A stretch of 64,000 nucleotides of DNA. Origin: a virus. Each line of letters opens with the position of its first letter. Within the stretch, counting starts at the first letter, position 1. The notes beneath the pieces were generated by a model, which saw nothing but the letters and a program-made list of their open reading frames with translations, made no database searches and was not told where the DNA came from. Both the position numbers and the translations under genes were made by a program. Shown piece after piece: positions 7,669-14,881 of the stretch. The stretch is taken from positions 29,183-93,182 of IMG/VR virus record IMGVR_UViG_3300033148_007360, one strand, 5' to 3'.

Positions 7669-7740
7669 TTATTTCTTCGCCTGCTCCAAGCATTCTTCAC
7701 ACCTAAGAAGCCAACCCGCCGTTTTTCCCTTACATTGCAT
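7669..7740 (-). CDS. Possible 23-residue Cys peptide
   Basis: An ATG at 7740 overlaps the end of the upstream Cys-rich gene and opens MQCKGKTAGWLLRCEECLEQ before a stop at 7669. Three cysteines in a C-x10-C-x2-C arrangement and coupled placement hint at a real micro-protein, but length and RBS quality are too low to be sure. Confidence 0.3.
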   Translation of the reverse strand: MQCKGKTAGWLLRCEECLEQAKK

Positions 7741-8110
7741 CCCACTTTTCCAATTCTGTTTTAATCCTGTCCCGAACAGCAACAATGTGTTCTAATTTCA
7801 GTCTTCCTTTATAAGCTTTATGCTCTGCAATACCCCATTCCTTGCAACACACATATCCAGAGTCAAAGAGCGGGCATACTATTTTTATTATTTTAGTGGA
7901 TATCACAAGACAGCCATCTTGAATTGATATATTACCACATTCACATCGCAAACGACAGAGTGGGCAAAAAGACGCTTGACAGTTGTCTGTAAACCACCCA
8001 TTCTGCTCCTTTTTTATGGGATGGTTGTTCTCGAAATTAAAGACATTCTTTTCCCAATGTCTAAGTGATTCCTCCAGAGCCTCCCTAACTTTTCCAGCCA
8101 TTTCTCTCAT
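7730..8110 (-). CDS. Hypothetical Cys-rich protein
   Basis: A 126-residue protein with a helical N-terminus, a central cysteine-rich part (NCQASFCPLCRLRCECGN, then IVCPLFDSGYVCC) and a helical C-terminus. The eight cysteines between about residues 44 and 88 suggest one or two bound zinc ions. The start at 8110 follows GAGAGGAG. I do not recognise the family. It belongs to a run of small Cys-containing genes between the primase and the clamp. Confidence 0.65.
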   Translation of the reverse strand: MREMAGKVREALEESLRHWEKNVFNFENNHPIKKEQNGWFTDNCQASFCPLCRLRCECGNISIQDGCLVISTKIIKIVCPLFDSGYVCCKEWGIAEHKAYKGRLKLEHIVAVRDRIKTELEKWDAM

Positions 8111-8123
8111 TTTCTAACTCCTC

Positions 8124-8279
8124 TCACTGACGAAACCCACCCCTTTTCTTTGCACAAGTTTTCCTGCCGCATGAAATCTCAAGGCACAGTTTCATCTTTT
8201 TCATCCTCCCCTTATTCCCCCACTTGACATTCCTGCAGTGGTGGGAGCTATGCAGGTATTTATTACAGTGCTTATTCAC
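8124..8279 (-). CDS. Small Cys/His-rich basic protein
   Basis: A 51-residue frame opened by GTG at 8279, overlapping the stop of the previous gene by 8 nt. It starts (M)NKHCNKYLHSSHHC and continues with KLCLEISCGRKTC, giving five cysteines and several histidines in a basic protein. Composition and coupling look genuine; it may be a tiny zinc-binding protein. Internal ATGs preceded by GGGGAGG could give a shorter product of 22-26 residues. Confidence 0.45.
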   Translation of the reverse strand: MNKHCNKYLHSSHHCRNVKWGNKGRMKKMKLCLEISCGRKTCAKKRGGFRQ

Positions 8280-8490
8280 CCTTTCGGCCCCTCGGTAAGG
8301 TTCGGCTCAAGATGATATCGCCACCCAAAAGTTCACACCAAGTGGGAAAACTACCTTCTTCAAAATCCACCGGATAGTGTAAGTTCACACCATAAAACCC
8401 GCAGTAGCGCTTCTCAAAGGTTTTGGATTCCCCGATTTTGTGATTACAAGGGCAATTCAGGCAACTTTCGATCTCATACTTTTTGCTCAT
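8272..8490 (-). CDS. Small Cys-rich protein
   Basis: A 72-residue protein overlapping the end of the clamp gene. It reads MSKKYEIESCLNCPCN and later CGFYGVNL and FPTWCELLGG, so five cysteines could hold a metal. I choose the ATG at 8490 because TGAGG lies 7 nt upstream; an in-frame ATG at 8496 is also possible. The family is unrecognised; similar short C-x2-C proteins are common in phage replication regions. Confidence 0.65.
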   Translation of the reverse strand: MSKKYEIESCLNCPCNHKIGESKTFEKRYCGFYGVNLHYPVDFEEGSFPTWCELLGGDIILSRTLPRGRKGE

Positions 8491-9613
8491 GTTCATGCCT
8501 CATGGTCATGATGATGTGTTCTCCCGATGGATGTTCAATTTTGACCAAACTCTTTTCAGCACTGTACAGTATCTTTACGCGGCTTGTCGGCACTGTCTTC
8601 AGGGCATCAAGGATATAGTTTCCGTTCAGGCAGATGTGCAAGTCTCCGCCATCCGGTTCTGCTATATTCAGAGCGCGGGATCCCCGTATGTCTTCCAAAG
8701 AAGATTTCGCCGTCAGGTAAAGAGTGGTGCCCTCTGTACGAAAGAAGGTAGTGCCGTCTTCGTTGGTTGCAGATACTTTTTTAACTGTCTGTATAAGCTC
8801 ATCTTTATTACACGCGAAAGAGTGAGAACAAGGATGCTCTATATTTTTAACCACGCCGGTCGGGAAGTTGTCCTTTTCGTATGTAACAATTCCCAGGATA
8901 AAACCCTCGATGTTAAACCAGAAATCCCGCTCGGTCGTTCCAAATTTTATACGTTTTGCGTTGTCGGGTAAAAATCCTAGCACCACCTTGAGCGCTTCGG
9001 CGTTCAGCAAGACAGGGTGGAGCGCGCCTTCACCTTCACACACTCCCCGTTCTCTAGCCAGCCGGTGTCCATCCGTAGCCGTAGCCTGTAAATGACCATT
9101 CACTGTTTCAACCAACACATAGTCGAGCATGTAACGCCTATCCCCCTTTTCGGAAACAGCGAAAAGGACATCCGACAAGACCCGCCGCAAATCCTTACTG
9201 CTGATGGTGTGAGAGATTTTCTCAACGTCGCTCTTAACGTCGGGGAGGGGAGGAAACTCGCTCGGTGGAAACCCCTTTATGCTGAAGGAAGTGCCGTCGG
9301 TGTCCGTAATCTCTAAGCTGAATTTACCTGATTCAGGCTCTCCACACTGTTCCAGTTGGAGGGGGCCGTCTGTTCTCTTAACCAACTGCTCCAACTTCCC
9401 GGCATCCACGGCGATCCCTAAAGAAGCATCCACTTCAGCCTCTAGACTTTGATGGATAAGAAATTGCAAGTTTGTTGATGTTAGTTGCAAACCCGCCCCG
9501 CCAGTTTCGATAAGAACAAAACCGAGTATGGGCATGGTGCGAGACTTTTTCTTCATGACTTTCTTGGCGTTCTTCAACGCTGCCAAGAGAGACTTTTTGC
9601 CTACTGTAACCAT
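8474..9613 (-). CDS. dnaN-like: DNA polymerase sliding clamp (DnaN-like), copy 1
   Basis: A 379-residue bacterial-type beta clamp, which encircles DNA and tethers the polymerase. Three DnaN folds can be followed: RTMPILGFVLIE near the N-terminus, ATATDGHRLARERG in the middle and the C-terminal HIIMTMRHEHEQ, corresponding to the usual V-I-M-P-M-R-L end. The ATG at 9613 is chosen because GGGAGGTGA precedes it; an upstream start would add eight residues with no RBS. It has its own promoter at 9665-9693. The window holds a second, divergent clamp at 62081-63190. Confidence 0.9.
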   Translation of the reverse strand: MVTVGKKSLLAALKNAKKVMKKKSRTMPILGFVLIETGGAGLQLTSTNLQFLIHQSLEAEVDASLGIAVDAGKLEQLVKRTDGPLQLEQCGEPESGKFSLEITDTDGTSFSIKGFPPSEFPPLPDVKSDVEKISHTISSKDLRRVLSDVLFAVSEKGDRRYMLDYVLVETVNGHLQATATDGHRLARERGVCEGEGALHPVLLNAEALKVVLGFLPDNAKRIKFGTTERDFWFNIEGFILGIVTYEKDNFPTGVVKNIEHPCSHSFACNKDELIQTVKKVSATNEDGTTFFRTEGTTLYLTAKSSLEDIRGSRALNIAEPDGGDLHICLNGNYILDALKTVPTSRVKILYSAEKSLVKIEHPSGEHIIMTMRHEHEQKV

Positions 9614-9664
9614 TAGTTCACCTCCCATATCTGACATCTATGGCCCTCGCGCCGCTCTAGTTAC

Positions 9665-9693
9665 AATATAACACATTCTTCCACGGTTGTCAA
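9665..9693 (-). promoter_or_regulatory. Sigma-70-type promoter for sliding clamp 1
   Basis: A perfect TTGACA (9693-9688) lies 17 bp from TATATT (9670-9665) on the minus strand, directed at the clamp gene starting at 9613. Confidence 0.8.
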
Positions 9694-9714
9694 GAGGCAA
9701 AACAAGCTTTTTAC

Positions 9715-10128
9715 TTAGTTGTTGATTATGACCGCTTTTCCGCTTTTATCACGCCCGCTGAAAGATATAGAGCCATTGACAAAGGAAACGGGGTAAAAGT
9801 AGTCAATATCCGTTCCAGTCGGGTTGTTTTCTTCCTTTTGAATTGTGCGATTTGTGAGATACATGGACTTGCACCCGCGGGTAGCCAAGTGGGAAATCAG
9901 GAAAGTGATAAACCTGTCCGCTTCCAGGGATACGTTGGAATAGTTCTTCAATGCACCTCTGCCGGGACAGGAAAAAGAATTGTGGTTGTTGGGGTCGAAA
10001 AATGGAGCCAGATCAACCGCATCCGCGATCGCCTTCCCCAACTTATCGGGGTGGGCTTCGTCTCCGTGATAATAGATATTCCACTGGCTGTTGTCGTCCC
10101 GAACTTCAATTAACGCCCTTAAACCCAT
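9715..10128 (-). CDS. Hypothetical protein
   Basis: A 137-residue soluble protein with an excellent RBS (GGAGGTAA) before the ATG at 10128. It starts MGLRALIEVRDDNSQWNIYY, followed by GDEAHPDKLGKAIADAV and, near the end, YFYPVSF and SISFSGRD. The alternating strands and a helix suggest a compact alpha/beta fold. I do not recognise it. It lies between two promoter-driven genes of the replication module. Confidence 0.7.
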   Translation of the reverse strand: MGLRALIEVRDDNSQWNIYYHGDEAHPDKLGKAIADAVDLAPFFDPNNHNSFSCPGRGALKNYSNVSLEADRFITFLISHLATRGCKSMYLTNRTIQKEENNPTGTDIDYFYPVSFVNGSISFSGRDKSGKAVIINN

Positions 10129-10159
10129 CTTAACTTACCTCCTACCTTGCCTGCTTTCC

Positions 10160-10188
10160 AGTAAAGCGCATGATTGTGAAAACGTCAA
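10160..10188 (-). promoter_or_regulatory. Possible promoter upstream of the 9.7-10.1 kb gene
   Basis: TTGACG (10188-10183) and TTTACT (10165-10160) are 17 bp apart on the minus strand. The -10 box matches four of six bases, so this is weaker than its neighbours. A second TTGACT overlaps just upstream. Confidence 0.4.
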
Positions 10189-10203
10189 AAAGTCAAGAAA
10201 CTT

Positions 10204-10464
10204 TTACTCACGATTTTCATCGTTATCACCCTCTTCCCCTGAAACCACTCTCACAGGCAGCGGCCCCCCGACTATGTCTTCCAGAGTCAGATGAATATCC
10301 CCACAGACGCTGCACCTGTATCCCCCTGAATCGTAGTAAGCATCCACGACAGCTTTTACCTTGGGACAGAGGTGACGCTTATGCTTTTTTCCTGGAGGAG
10401 TTTCTTTTTCATACGCTGTAAACTCCCCCCATTTTTTGTGGGATTTTACTCGCCCGTCTTTCAT
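10204..10464 (-). CDS. Small basic protein with a CxxC pair
   Basis: An 86-residue protein: basic first half (KSHKKWGEFTAYEKE, GKKHKRHLCPKVKAVVDAYY), then YRCSVCGDIHL and an acidic tail. Three cysteines with a nearby histidine could bind zinc. The ATG at 10464 is chosen because AGAGGT lies at proper distance; a TTG six codons upstream lacks one. A perfect promoter precedes it, so it may be strongly expressed early. Function unknown. Confidence 0.65.
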   Translation of the reverse strand: MKDGRVKSHKKWGEFTAYEKETPPGKKHKRHLCPKVKAVVDAYYDSGGYRCSVCGDIHLTLEDIVGGPLPVRVVSGEEGDNDENRE

Positions 10465-10496
10465 CGGTGAACCTCTTTTCAATTGTTTTCAAGACG

Positions 10497-10525
10497 ATTA
10501 TAACACTTTCCTACAAGCCTGTCAA
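10497..10525 (-). promoter_or_regulatory. Consensus sigma-70 promoter
   Basis: TTGACA (10525-10520) and TATAAT (10502-10497) with a 17-bp spacer on the minus strand: a perfect match to the bacterial housekeeping consensus. It should be recognised by the host polymerase right after infection and drives the 10.2-kb gene, possibly continuing into the clamp and primase genes. Confidence 0.9.
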
Positions 10526-10570
10526 TAGACCGATAAAAAAATGTGGTCTGGCCCGCCCTTTTGTGGATTG

Positions 10571-11917
10571 TCAAGAGGGTGAAAAACTTTTTTTGAATTT
10601 CAGCGCGTGCCTTTCAACTATGCTCATCTTACTGTAATCGGCATCACAATGAACCAACGTGAATTTCCTCCCCCTCCTCGCCTTATCCACCCAAAGCCGC
10701 ATTTTATCCTCAAGATATTCTCTCGGAGACTGATTTACGGAAATGACAAAGTCGGATTCCTGCACTTGCTTCCACGACTCGCCTATCTGCTCTTTGGTTA
10801 AAACTTCATCGTCCGCAATCTTGACCCGCTGAGCCTGCGCCGCCGTCCACGTGACATATCCTAAGTCGTTTCCCATCCTGCGAAGTTGCTGGTACACAAC
10901 TCCAAGCGCTCTGTAGGAATCTGTTTCATGTTCCTTCGGAAATCTCAAACTCATAGGATAATCTATCACAACTATGTCTGGCGAGAACCCATCCTGTAAC
11001 TTCAATCGTGACAGGTACGCCCTGATTGTATCCGTAGTAGCCTCACGCGGAGGAAAAAATTTAATTCTGAGGTGAGGATCCCTGTTTTCCAAAAGAGCCG
11101 CCCGTTGCTGGAACCTTTCACTCCCCCACAGAACCTCTGTCTGATCCACTTTCAAGAGGTTGGCGGCGCAACGAATCGCGACATCAATTTCATACAAATC
11201 CCCTATCGTGATATACACCCCTTTATAGCCGAGACGAACAGCATTACAGATGACGTTTGTTAAATATGAACTCTTTCCCCCGCCCGATACTCCGATTACA
11301 CAGCAAATATCTCCTCTGGCCGGGCCTCCCAGCAGCGCCGCATCAATGGATTCATACCCGGACGGAATCTTCCGCTCCTGCGATATAGTCTCTTGAGCGG
11401 CCAGGGACGGTATCGAGGTTATCTCCCGCCCGAAGTTCAACCCGAAAGATCCGACCTGTTCTCCCGTGCACAGGGCACGTTGCAACTCGAACGGAGCATC
11501 CGACAAGTCCTTCCCATCCCTCCACTTGCTGGAAATCTTATATATTGCTTCTTTAACCGCTTGCCTTTTTGCAAAATCAACCACTCGGTCAATAACCGGA
11601 TCTCTGTCCTCCAACGGAAGTTCAAAGCAGCGATTCAAGGTTTTCAGCGCCGCATCCAGTTGCCGGTTCCCTACGGATTTCCTTTCAGCGTACTCCAACA
11701 GTTCCGCTTCTAGAGTCGCACGATTCACGGGATGACCGTACTTCTCCCTGGCCTTGAAGGCTACCTTCGCCAAGAGGGATAAATCCGTAAAGTCGAATCT
11801 TTCGGGTGGAATTATAGGACTGTAGTTTTCAAGAAAGGCGGGGTCTCTTATGAGAAAAGAAAGAATGGATTGTTGGAATTCGTATGGAAACGGGTAGCGT
11901 CCACTGCCTGAAGCCAT
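10571..11917 (-). CDS. DnaB-type replicative DNA helicase
   Basis: A 448-residue hexameric helicase with RecA fold. An N-terminal helical domain (about 1-150) is followed by the ATPase: Walker A GVSGGGKSS at 209-217, Walker B DIVVIDYP at 314-321 and the conserved glutamine in TAAQAQR at 358-364. It would unwind the fork and recruit the primase at 6.4-7.5 kb. The ATG at 11917 is chosen because GGAGGT lies 7 nt upstream; a longer frame back to 12010 would run through a repeat element and has no RBS. Confidence 0.88.
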   Translation of the reverse strand: MASGSGRYPFPYEFQQSILSFLIRDPAFLENYSPIIPPERFDFTDLSLLAKVAFKAREKYGHPVNRATLEAELLEYAERKSVGNRQLDAALKTLNRCFELPLEDRDPVIDRVVDFAKRQAVKEAIYKISSKWRDGKDLSDAPFELQRALCTGEQVGSFGLNFGREITSIPSLAAQETISQERKIPSGYESIDAALLGGPARGDICCVIGVSGGGKSSYLTNVICNAVRLGYKGVYITIGDLYEIDVAIRCAANLLKVDQTEVLWGSERFQQRAALLENRDPHLRIKFFPPREATTDTIRAYLSRLKLQDGFSPDIVVIDYPMSLRFPKEHETDSYRALGVVYQQLRRMGNDLGYVTWTAAQAQRVKIADDEVLTKEQIGESWKQVQESDFVISVNQSPREYLEDKMRLWVDKARRGRKFTLVHCDADYSKMSIVERHALKFKKSFSPS

Positions 11918-11930
11918 CAATATACCTCCA

Positions 11931-12040
11931 GAAAGCCCACATTTCGTTTGTGTGGCGTTTTTTCTCCCTGAAGGGGGGTTACCCCTTGATTGAAAATAAA
12001 AGCGGCTCACAAGGCGATTGTGAAGCCCGTGAGCCGTTAA
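11931..12040. repeat. Interspersed inverted-repeat element, copy at 11.9 kb
   Basis: The left arm (11931-11968) reads GAAAGCCCACATTTCGTTTG followed by a TGG-CGTTTTTT segment. The centre has a small AAGGGG/CCCCTT dyad (11974-11988), and the right arm (about 11990-12028) is a more diverged inverted copy. The element lies between the 12.0-kb gene and the helicase, and its left arm supplies sequence right up to the helicase RBS. Confidence 0.7.
11990..12036 (-). terminator. Terminator-like hairpin before the helicase gene
   Basis: On the minus strand CGGCTCAC (12036-12029) pairs with GTGAGCCG (12010-12003) and is followed by a T-rich stretch (CTTTTATTTT). The loop is long (18 nt). It overlaps the right arm of the repeat element and could terminate or attenuate transcription from the SF2 helicase gene toward the replicative helicase. 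Confidence 0.5.
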
Positions 12041-12047
12041 TTTGAAG

Positions 12048-12332
12048 TTACTGGGATAAAGACCGGTCTGTTGCGGAAAGTTTGTCCGTATCGTTCCACA
12101 ACTCCCTGCGCTTTTTTACTTGTTCTAGCAGTTTTCTGCAACTTTGCTCATAGTATTTAATCGCAAGTTTTTCAAGAGCAGCATAGACTTCGTCGGGGTC
12201 GTCTCCCTTGCGGACTTCAGCCTCCACGATACCGCTCTCCGGTTTCAGATTTTCATAATTTCCGATGTTGATGGAACCTGTCATAACCACCCTGATTTTC
12301 TTGATTCTTTCCTTGACTTCCTCTTCCGTCAT
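12048..12332 (-). CDS. Hypothetical phage protein of the GNYEN type
   Basis: A 94-residue protein with a beta-rich centre (IRVVMTGSINIGNYENLKPE, then IVEAEVRKGDDPDEVY) and a charged C-terminal helix. The G-x-x-N-x-G-N-Y-E-N signature resembles a small family I have seen repeatedly near phage replication genes, with no assigned function. The ATG at 12332 follows GGGAGGGAGA and overlaps the stop of the upstream helicase by four bases, so they are co-translated. Confidence 0.7.
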   Translation of the reverse strand: MTEEEVKERIKKIRVVMTGSINIGNYENLKPESGIVEAEVRKGDDPDEVYAALEKLAIKYYEQSCRKLLEQVKKRRELWNDTDKLSATDRSLSQ

Positions 12333-13810
12333 AAGTTCTCCCTCCCTTCATCGGCTTTTTCCAATAGGTTCTCATACTCCACCTCGAAATATCCCTCGCT
12401 TTCACACACCTCCTTTCTCGCCTGTGATTGAGCCTTGAGCCAGAAATGATGATGGTCTACAAAATCCACTAAGAACAACCTGTTATCCTTTTTCGGCCTC
12501 AGCCCACGGCCATATCGCTGTATATGCCGCCTCCACTTCCTGCCCGCACCGGCCAGTATAAGCGCATCAATAAACGGGAAATCAACTCCCTCGTCCATGA
12601 CCGAGCTTCCGATTATAATGAATCTTTCCTCCCCGCGCAACTCTGAAAGAATTGTATTGTAATCCCATTGTGAACGTGTCATCCCCCTGTGGTCACACGT
12701 ATGAGCAGTATTACCGCCGCTGAGAAACCAGACGTTGCTCAAATCATTCTTGCAATCGGCAAGTAACCGCAACAAGTTCCGCCCGTGCTCGATTCTGTTC
12801 ACGAATATCAGTACCCTGCGCCCCCTTTTCCACAAATCCACGGCGGTTTCCACTACCAATCGGTTCCTTTCGAGTTGATAGACTATTCCGGTATCGTAGA
12901 CGGTATGCCAACTCCAACTGGTCAACATCGGGGCGCGGTAGTCCCGCAGGGAATAATAAACTTCAGCCAAATACCCATTTTTCCTAAGATATTCACTTGA
13001 TAAGACAACCAGCGGAGGGCCTGTGTGACCTATAACCATCATATCCGCATAGGATACCCGCTTCCGGTCGTCTCTCAAGAAGGGAGTCAAGCCGAATCTC
13101 CAAGCCGCGGGGGTGGCATTGGAAACCGCCGTCCACATGCCCGATGACAGATGATGCGCTTCATCCACGATGATTACATCCCGGCTTTCCAGCACCTTCA
13201 ACACGTTTCGATCGTTCAGTTTAGAAAAGATACCCTTTACATTAGCAACGATTATATCTTTATGAAGTTGAAACTTGCCGCCACCAACCTCTCCCACCGA
13301 TTCTAAACCACGAGTTTTAAACCTGGATGCCGTTTGAGTCCGCTGGGCCGTGGTATCACAAAGAAACAGAGACTTGGTAAATTTTCCGGTTTCATATCCG
13401 TATTTCAGAAAAGCTGCGGCAATTTCCGTCTTCCCGCTACCTGTTGGTATCGTAATCAACCCCCGCCCAACCGCCAGCATCTTCTCCACAGCACGGATTT
13501 GATAATCCCTTAACTTGCTGCCGTCTTCAAAATACAATATATCCTTTTCGATGGGTTGGGGGAGAGAGCCGAAATCAGTTTCATCATCATCATCATCACC
13601 CTCGCTCGCCACATCCACCCCCAAATCCTGTGCGGTAGATTTTATAAGATAGAGAAGACCTGTATGAAAGCTCCCATCTTCTCCAATAACGGAATGGTAC
13701 TCCCCATCGGAGTCGGGGAAAACCAAGTGGTCTCTTAATGCGAGGACGGCGTGCGGGTCTCCAGTTAAAGTCGAAACTACCGGCCCCGTTTTTAAACCAA
13801 CAGACCCCAT
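12329..13810 (-). CDS. SF2 DNA helicase, UvsW-like
   Basis: About 493 residues. After an N-terminal domain and a poly-Asp stretch (about 71-77), it shows SF2 motifs: LRDYQIRAVEKM, Walker A TGSGKT (about 123-128), DEAH followed by H (about 216-220), then C-terminal motifs including LIFVNRIEHG, MDEGVDFPFIDALILAGAG and a QRYGRGLRP motif VI. The order and length match UvsW/RAD25-type helicases that process recombination and replication-fork intermediates; nearby gp32- and UvsY-like genes fit. The start is uncertain: ATG at 13810 overlaps the previous gene by 19 nt but has a weak RBS, while ATGs at 13825 and 13909 imply larger overlaps. Confidence 0.8.
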   Translation of the reverse strand: MGSVGLKTGPVVSTLTGDPHAVLALRDHLVFPDSDGEYHSVIGEDGSFHTGLLYLIKSTAQDLGVDVASEGDDDDDETDFGSLPQPIEKDILYFEDGSKLRDYQIRAVEKMLAVGRGLITIPTGSGKTEIAAAFLKYGYETGKFTKSLFLCDTTAQRTQTASRFKTRGLESVGEVGGGKFQLHKDIIVANVKGIFSKLNDRNVLKVLESRDVIIVDEAHHLSSGMWTAVSNATPAAWRFGLTPFLRDDRKRVSYADMMVIGHTGPPLVVLSSEYLRKNGYLAEVYYSLRDYRAPMLTSWSWHTVYDTGIVYQLERNRLVVETAVDLWKRGRRVLIFVNRIEHGRNLLRLLADCKNDLSNVWFLSGGNTAHTCDHRGMTRSQWDYNTILSELRGEERFIIIGSSVMDEGVDFPFIDALILAGAGRKWRRHIQRYGRGLRPKKDNRLFLVDFVDHHHFWLKAQSQARKEVCESEGYFEVEYENLLEKADEGRENL

Positions 13811-14580
13811 GACTTTACAGCACATCCACCTCTGTGTAACTCCACCGGAAGGAGGGGATAACAATAACTGCCTGAACACTGTGCTTTCAGATAAACCCTC
13901 CCCTCCCATAATGAACGATAGATGTCATTATAACAGGAAATCGGGTGATGTGCAAGAGCCGCTTCCGATGAATCGAATATCGCACTCGGTCCTATCTGCC
14001 CGTCTCTTAAATCAAGAAGCGCCTCTGCTCTCTTGTACGCCGACTTTGGCTGTGTTATGCCGTCGAGATCACTGGCAACTTTCATTCCCAGAAGAATTGC
14101 AAACGTTGTACCGGTAATGGTTTCATATTGCAGCCCACGACTCGTTTTTTGAGGAGGGCAGAGCCATGAAATAAACTCCGCCGTAACATAATCCACAATC
14201 ATCAGGGGAAACTTCGCTACAAATACGTTTACCACGTACTTCAATGATGTCTGAACTTCAGGCGTCTCCACCTCCGTGGGGGCATTCATCAAGCGATAAG
14301 CCGCCCAGTGCTCTTTGACACTCCACGGGAAACCGTTTGTCTGGGGATGTTGTCGCGCTCCTACGGAATCGAGCCACTTCAAATCACTCTCGACCATGAA
14401 AAAAGGATCCAAGTCGGGAGGTAATTTACCGAAGTATTGTCGGAAGTACCCTTCCGTATCGGTAAGATACTGCCACGCAGCCGCCAACTGCTGTTGATAG
14501 TCGAACTTCTCGTATCCGGGCGGCGGAAAGTACTTACGTCTTCCGCCAAACGGATCTTCAAGCACCCCCTGTATCATCAT
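13792..14580 (-). CDS. Hypothetical protein downstream of portal
   Basis: A 262-residue protein starting at the ATG (14580) that follows GGAGGAGGGGG. The sequence is mostly helical with aromatic-rich stretches (KYFPPPGYEKFDYQQQLAAA, FPWSVKEHWAAYRLM) and a membrane-like but mixed region around KFPLMIVDYVTAEFISWL. The last 50 residues are Cys-rich. I do not recognise it. It overlaps genes on both sides, between portal and helicase, so could be a head-assembly or DNA-metabolism protein. Confidence 0.65.
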   Translation of the reverse strand: MMIQGVLEDPFGGRRKYFPPPGYEKFDYQQQLAAAWQYLTDTEGYFRQYFGKLPPDLDPFFMVESDLKWLDSVGARQHPQTNGFPWSVKEHWAAYRLMNAPTEVETPEVQTSLKYVVNVFVAKFPLMIVDYVTAEFISWLCPPQKTSRGLQYETITGTTFAILLGMKVASDLDGITQPKSAYKRAEALLDLRDGQIGPSAIFDSSEAALAHHPISCYNDIYRSLWEGRVYLKAQCSGSYCYPLLPVELHRGGCAVKSWGLLV

Positions 14581-14881
14581 TACCCCCTCCTCCACCTTTT
14601 GATTCAAGATGATTCTCCACACCCCCACCATTCGGATTCAAATATCTGGACGCATCAGTGAGTAGTCCAATAAGATGATCAATGTCATTCGGTTTGTAGT
14701 TCGGGCCGCGCTTCCAGAAAAACTTCCCGGTGTTCTTGTCACGCACACGCCTGTAAAGAACCACGTCGAAATACACGGACGGGTCTCCGTCCCCGTGCTG
14801 CACTACATTCTCGAAGATAGACAACTTGAGATGGGGATGTTCATAAGATCGCACTTGTCGGCTACTTACTACCTCTCCCAT
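14558..14881 (-). CDS. Hypothetical small protein
   Basis: A 107-residue protein with an all-beta core (LKLSIFENVVQH, VYFDVVLYRRVRDK, KFFWKRGPNYKPNDI), an amphipathic helix (HLIGLLTDASRYL) and a Gly/Asp-rich disordered tail. The F-ENV-x-VYFDVVLYRR pattern followed by NDI resembles small single-stranded-nucleic-acid-binding-like phage proteins, but I cannot name the family. The ATG at 14881 overlaps the portal stop by 13 nt, with AAGGAG very close upstream. Confidence 0.65.
   Translation of the reverse strand: MGEVVSSRQVRSYEHPHLKLSIFENVVQHGDGDPSVYFDVVLYRRVRDKNTGKFFWKRGPNYKPNDIDHLIGLLTDASRYLNPNGGGVENHLESKGGGGGNDDTGGA

Noticed and set aside
11918-12010. Extended N-terminus of the DnaB-type helicase
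   Set aside because: It would translate the repeat element; the ATG at 11917 has GGAGGT at ideal distance.
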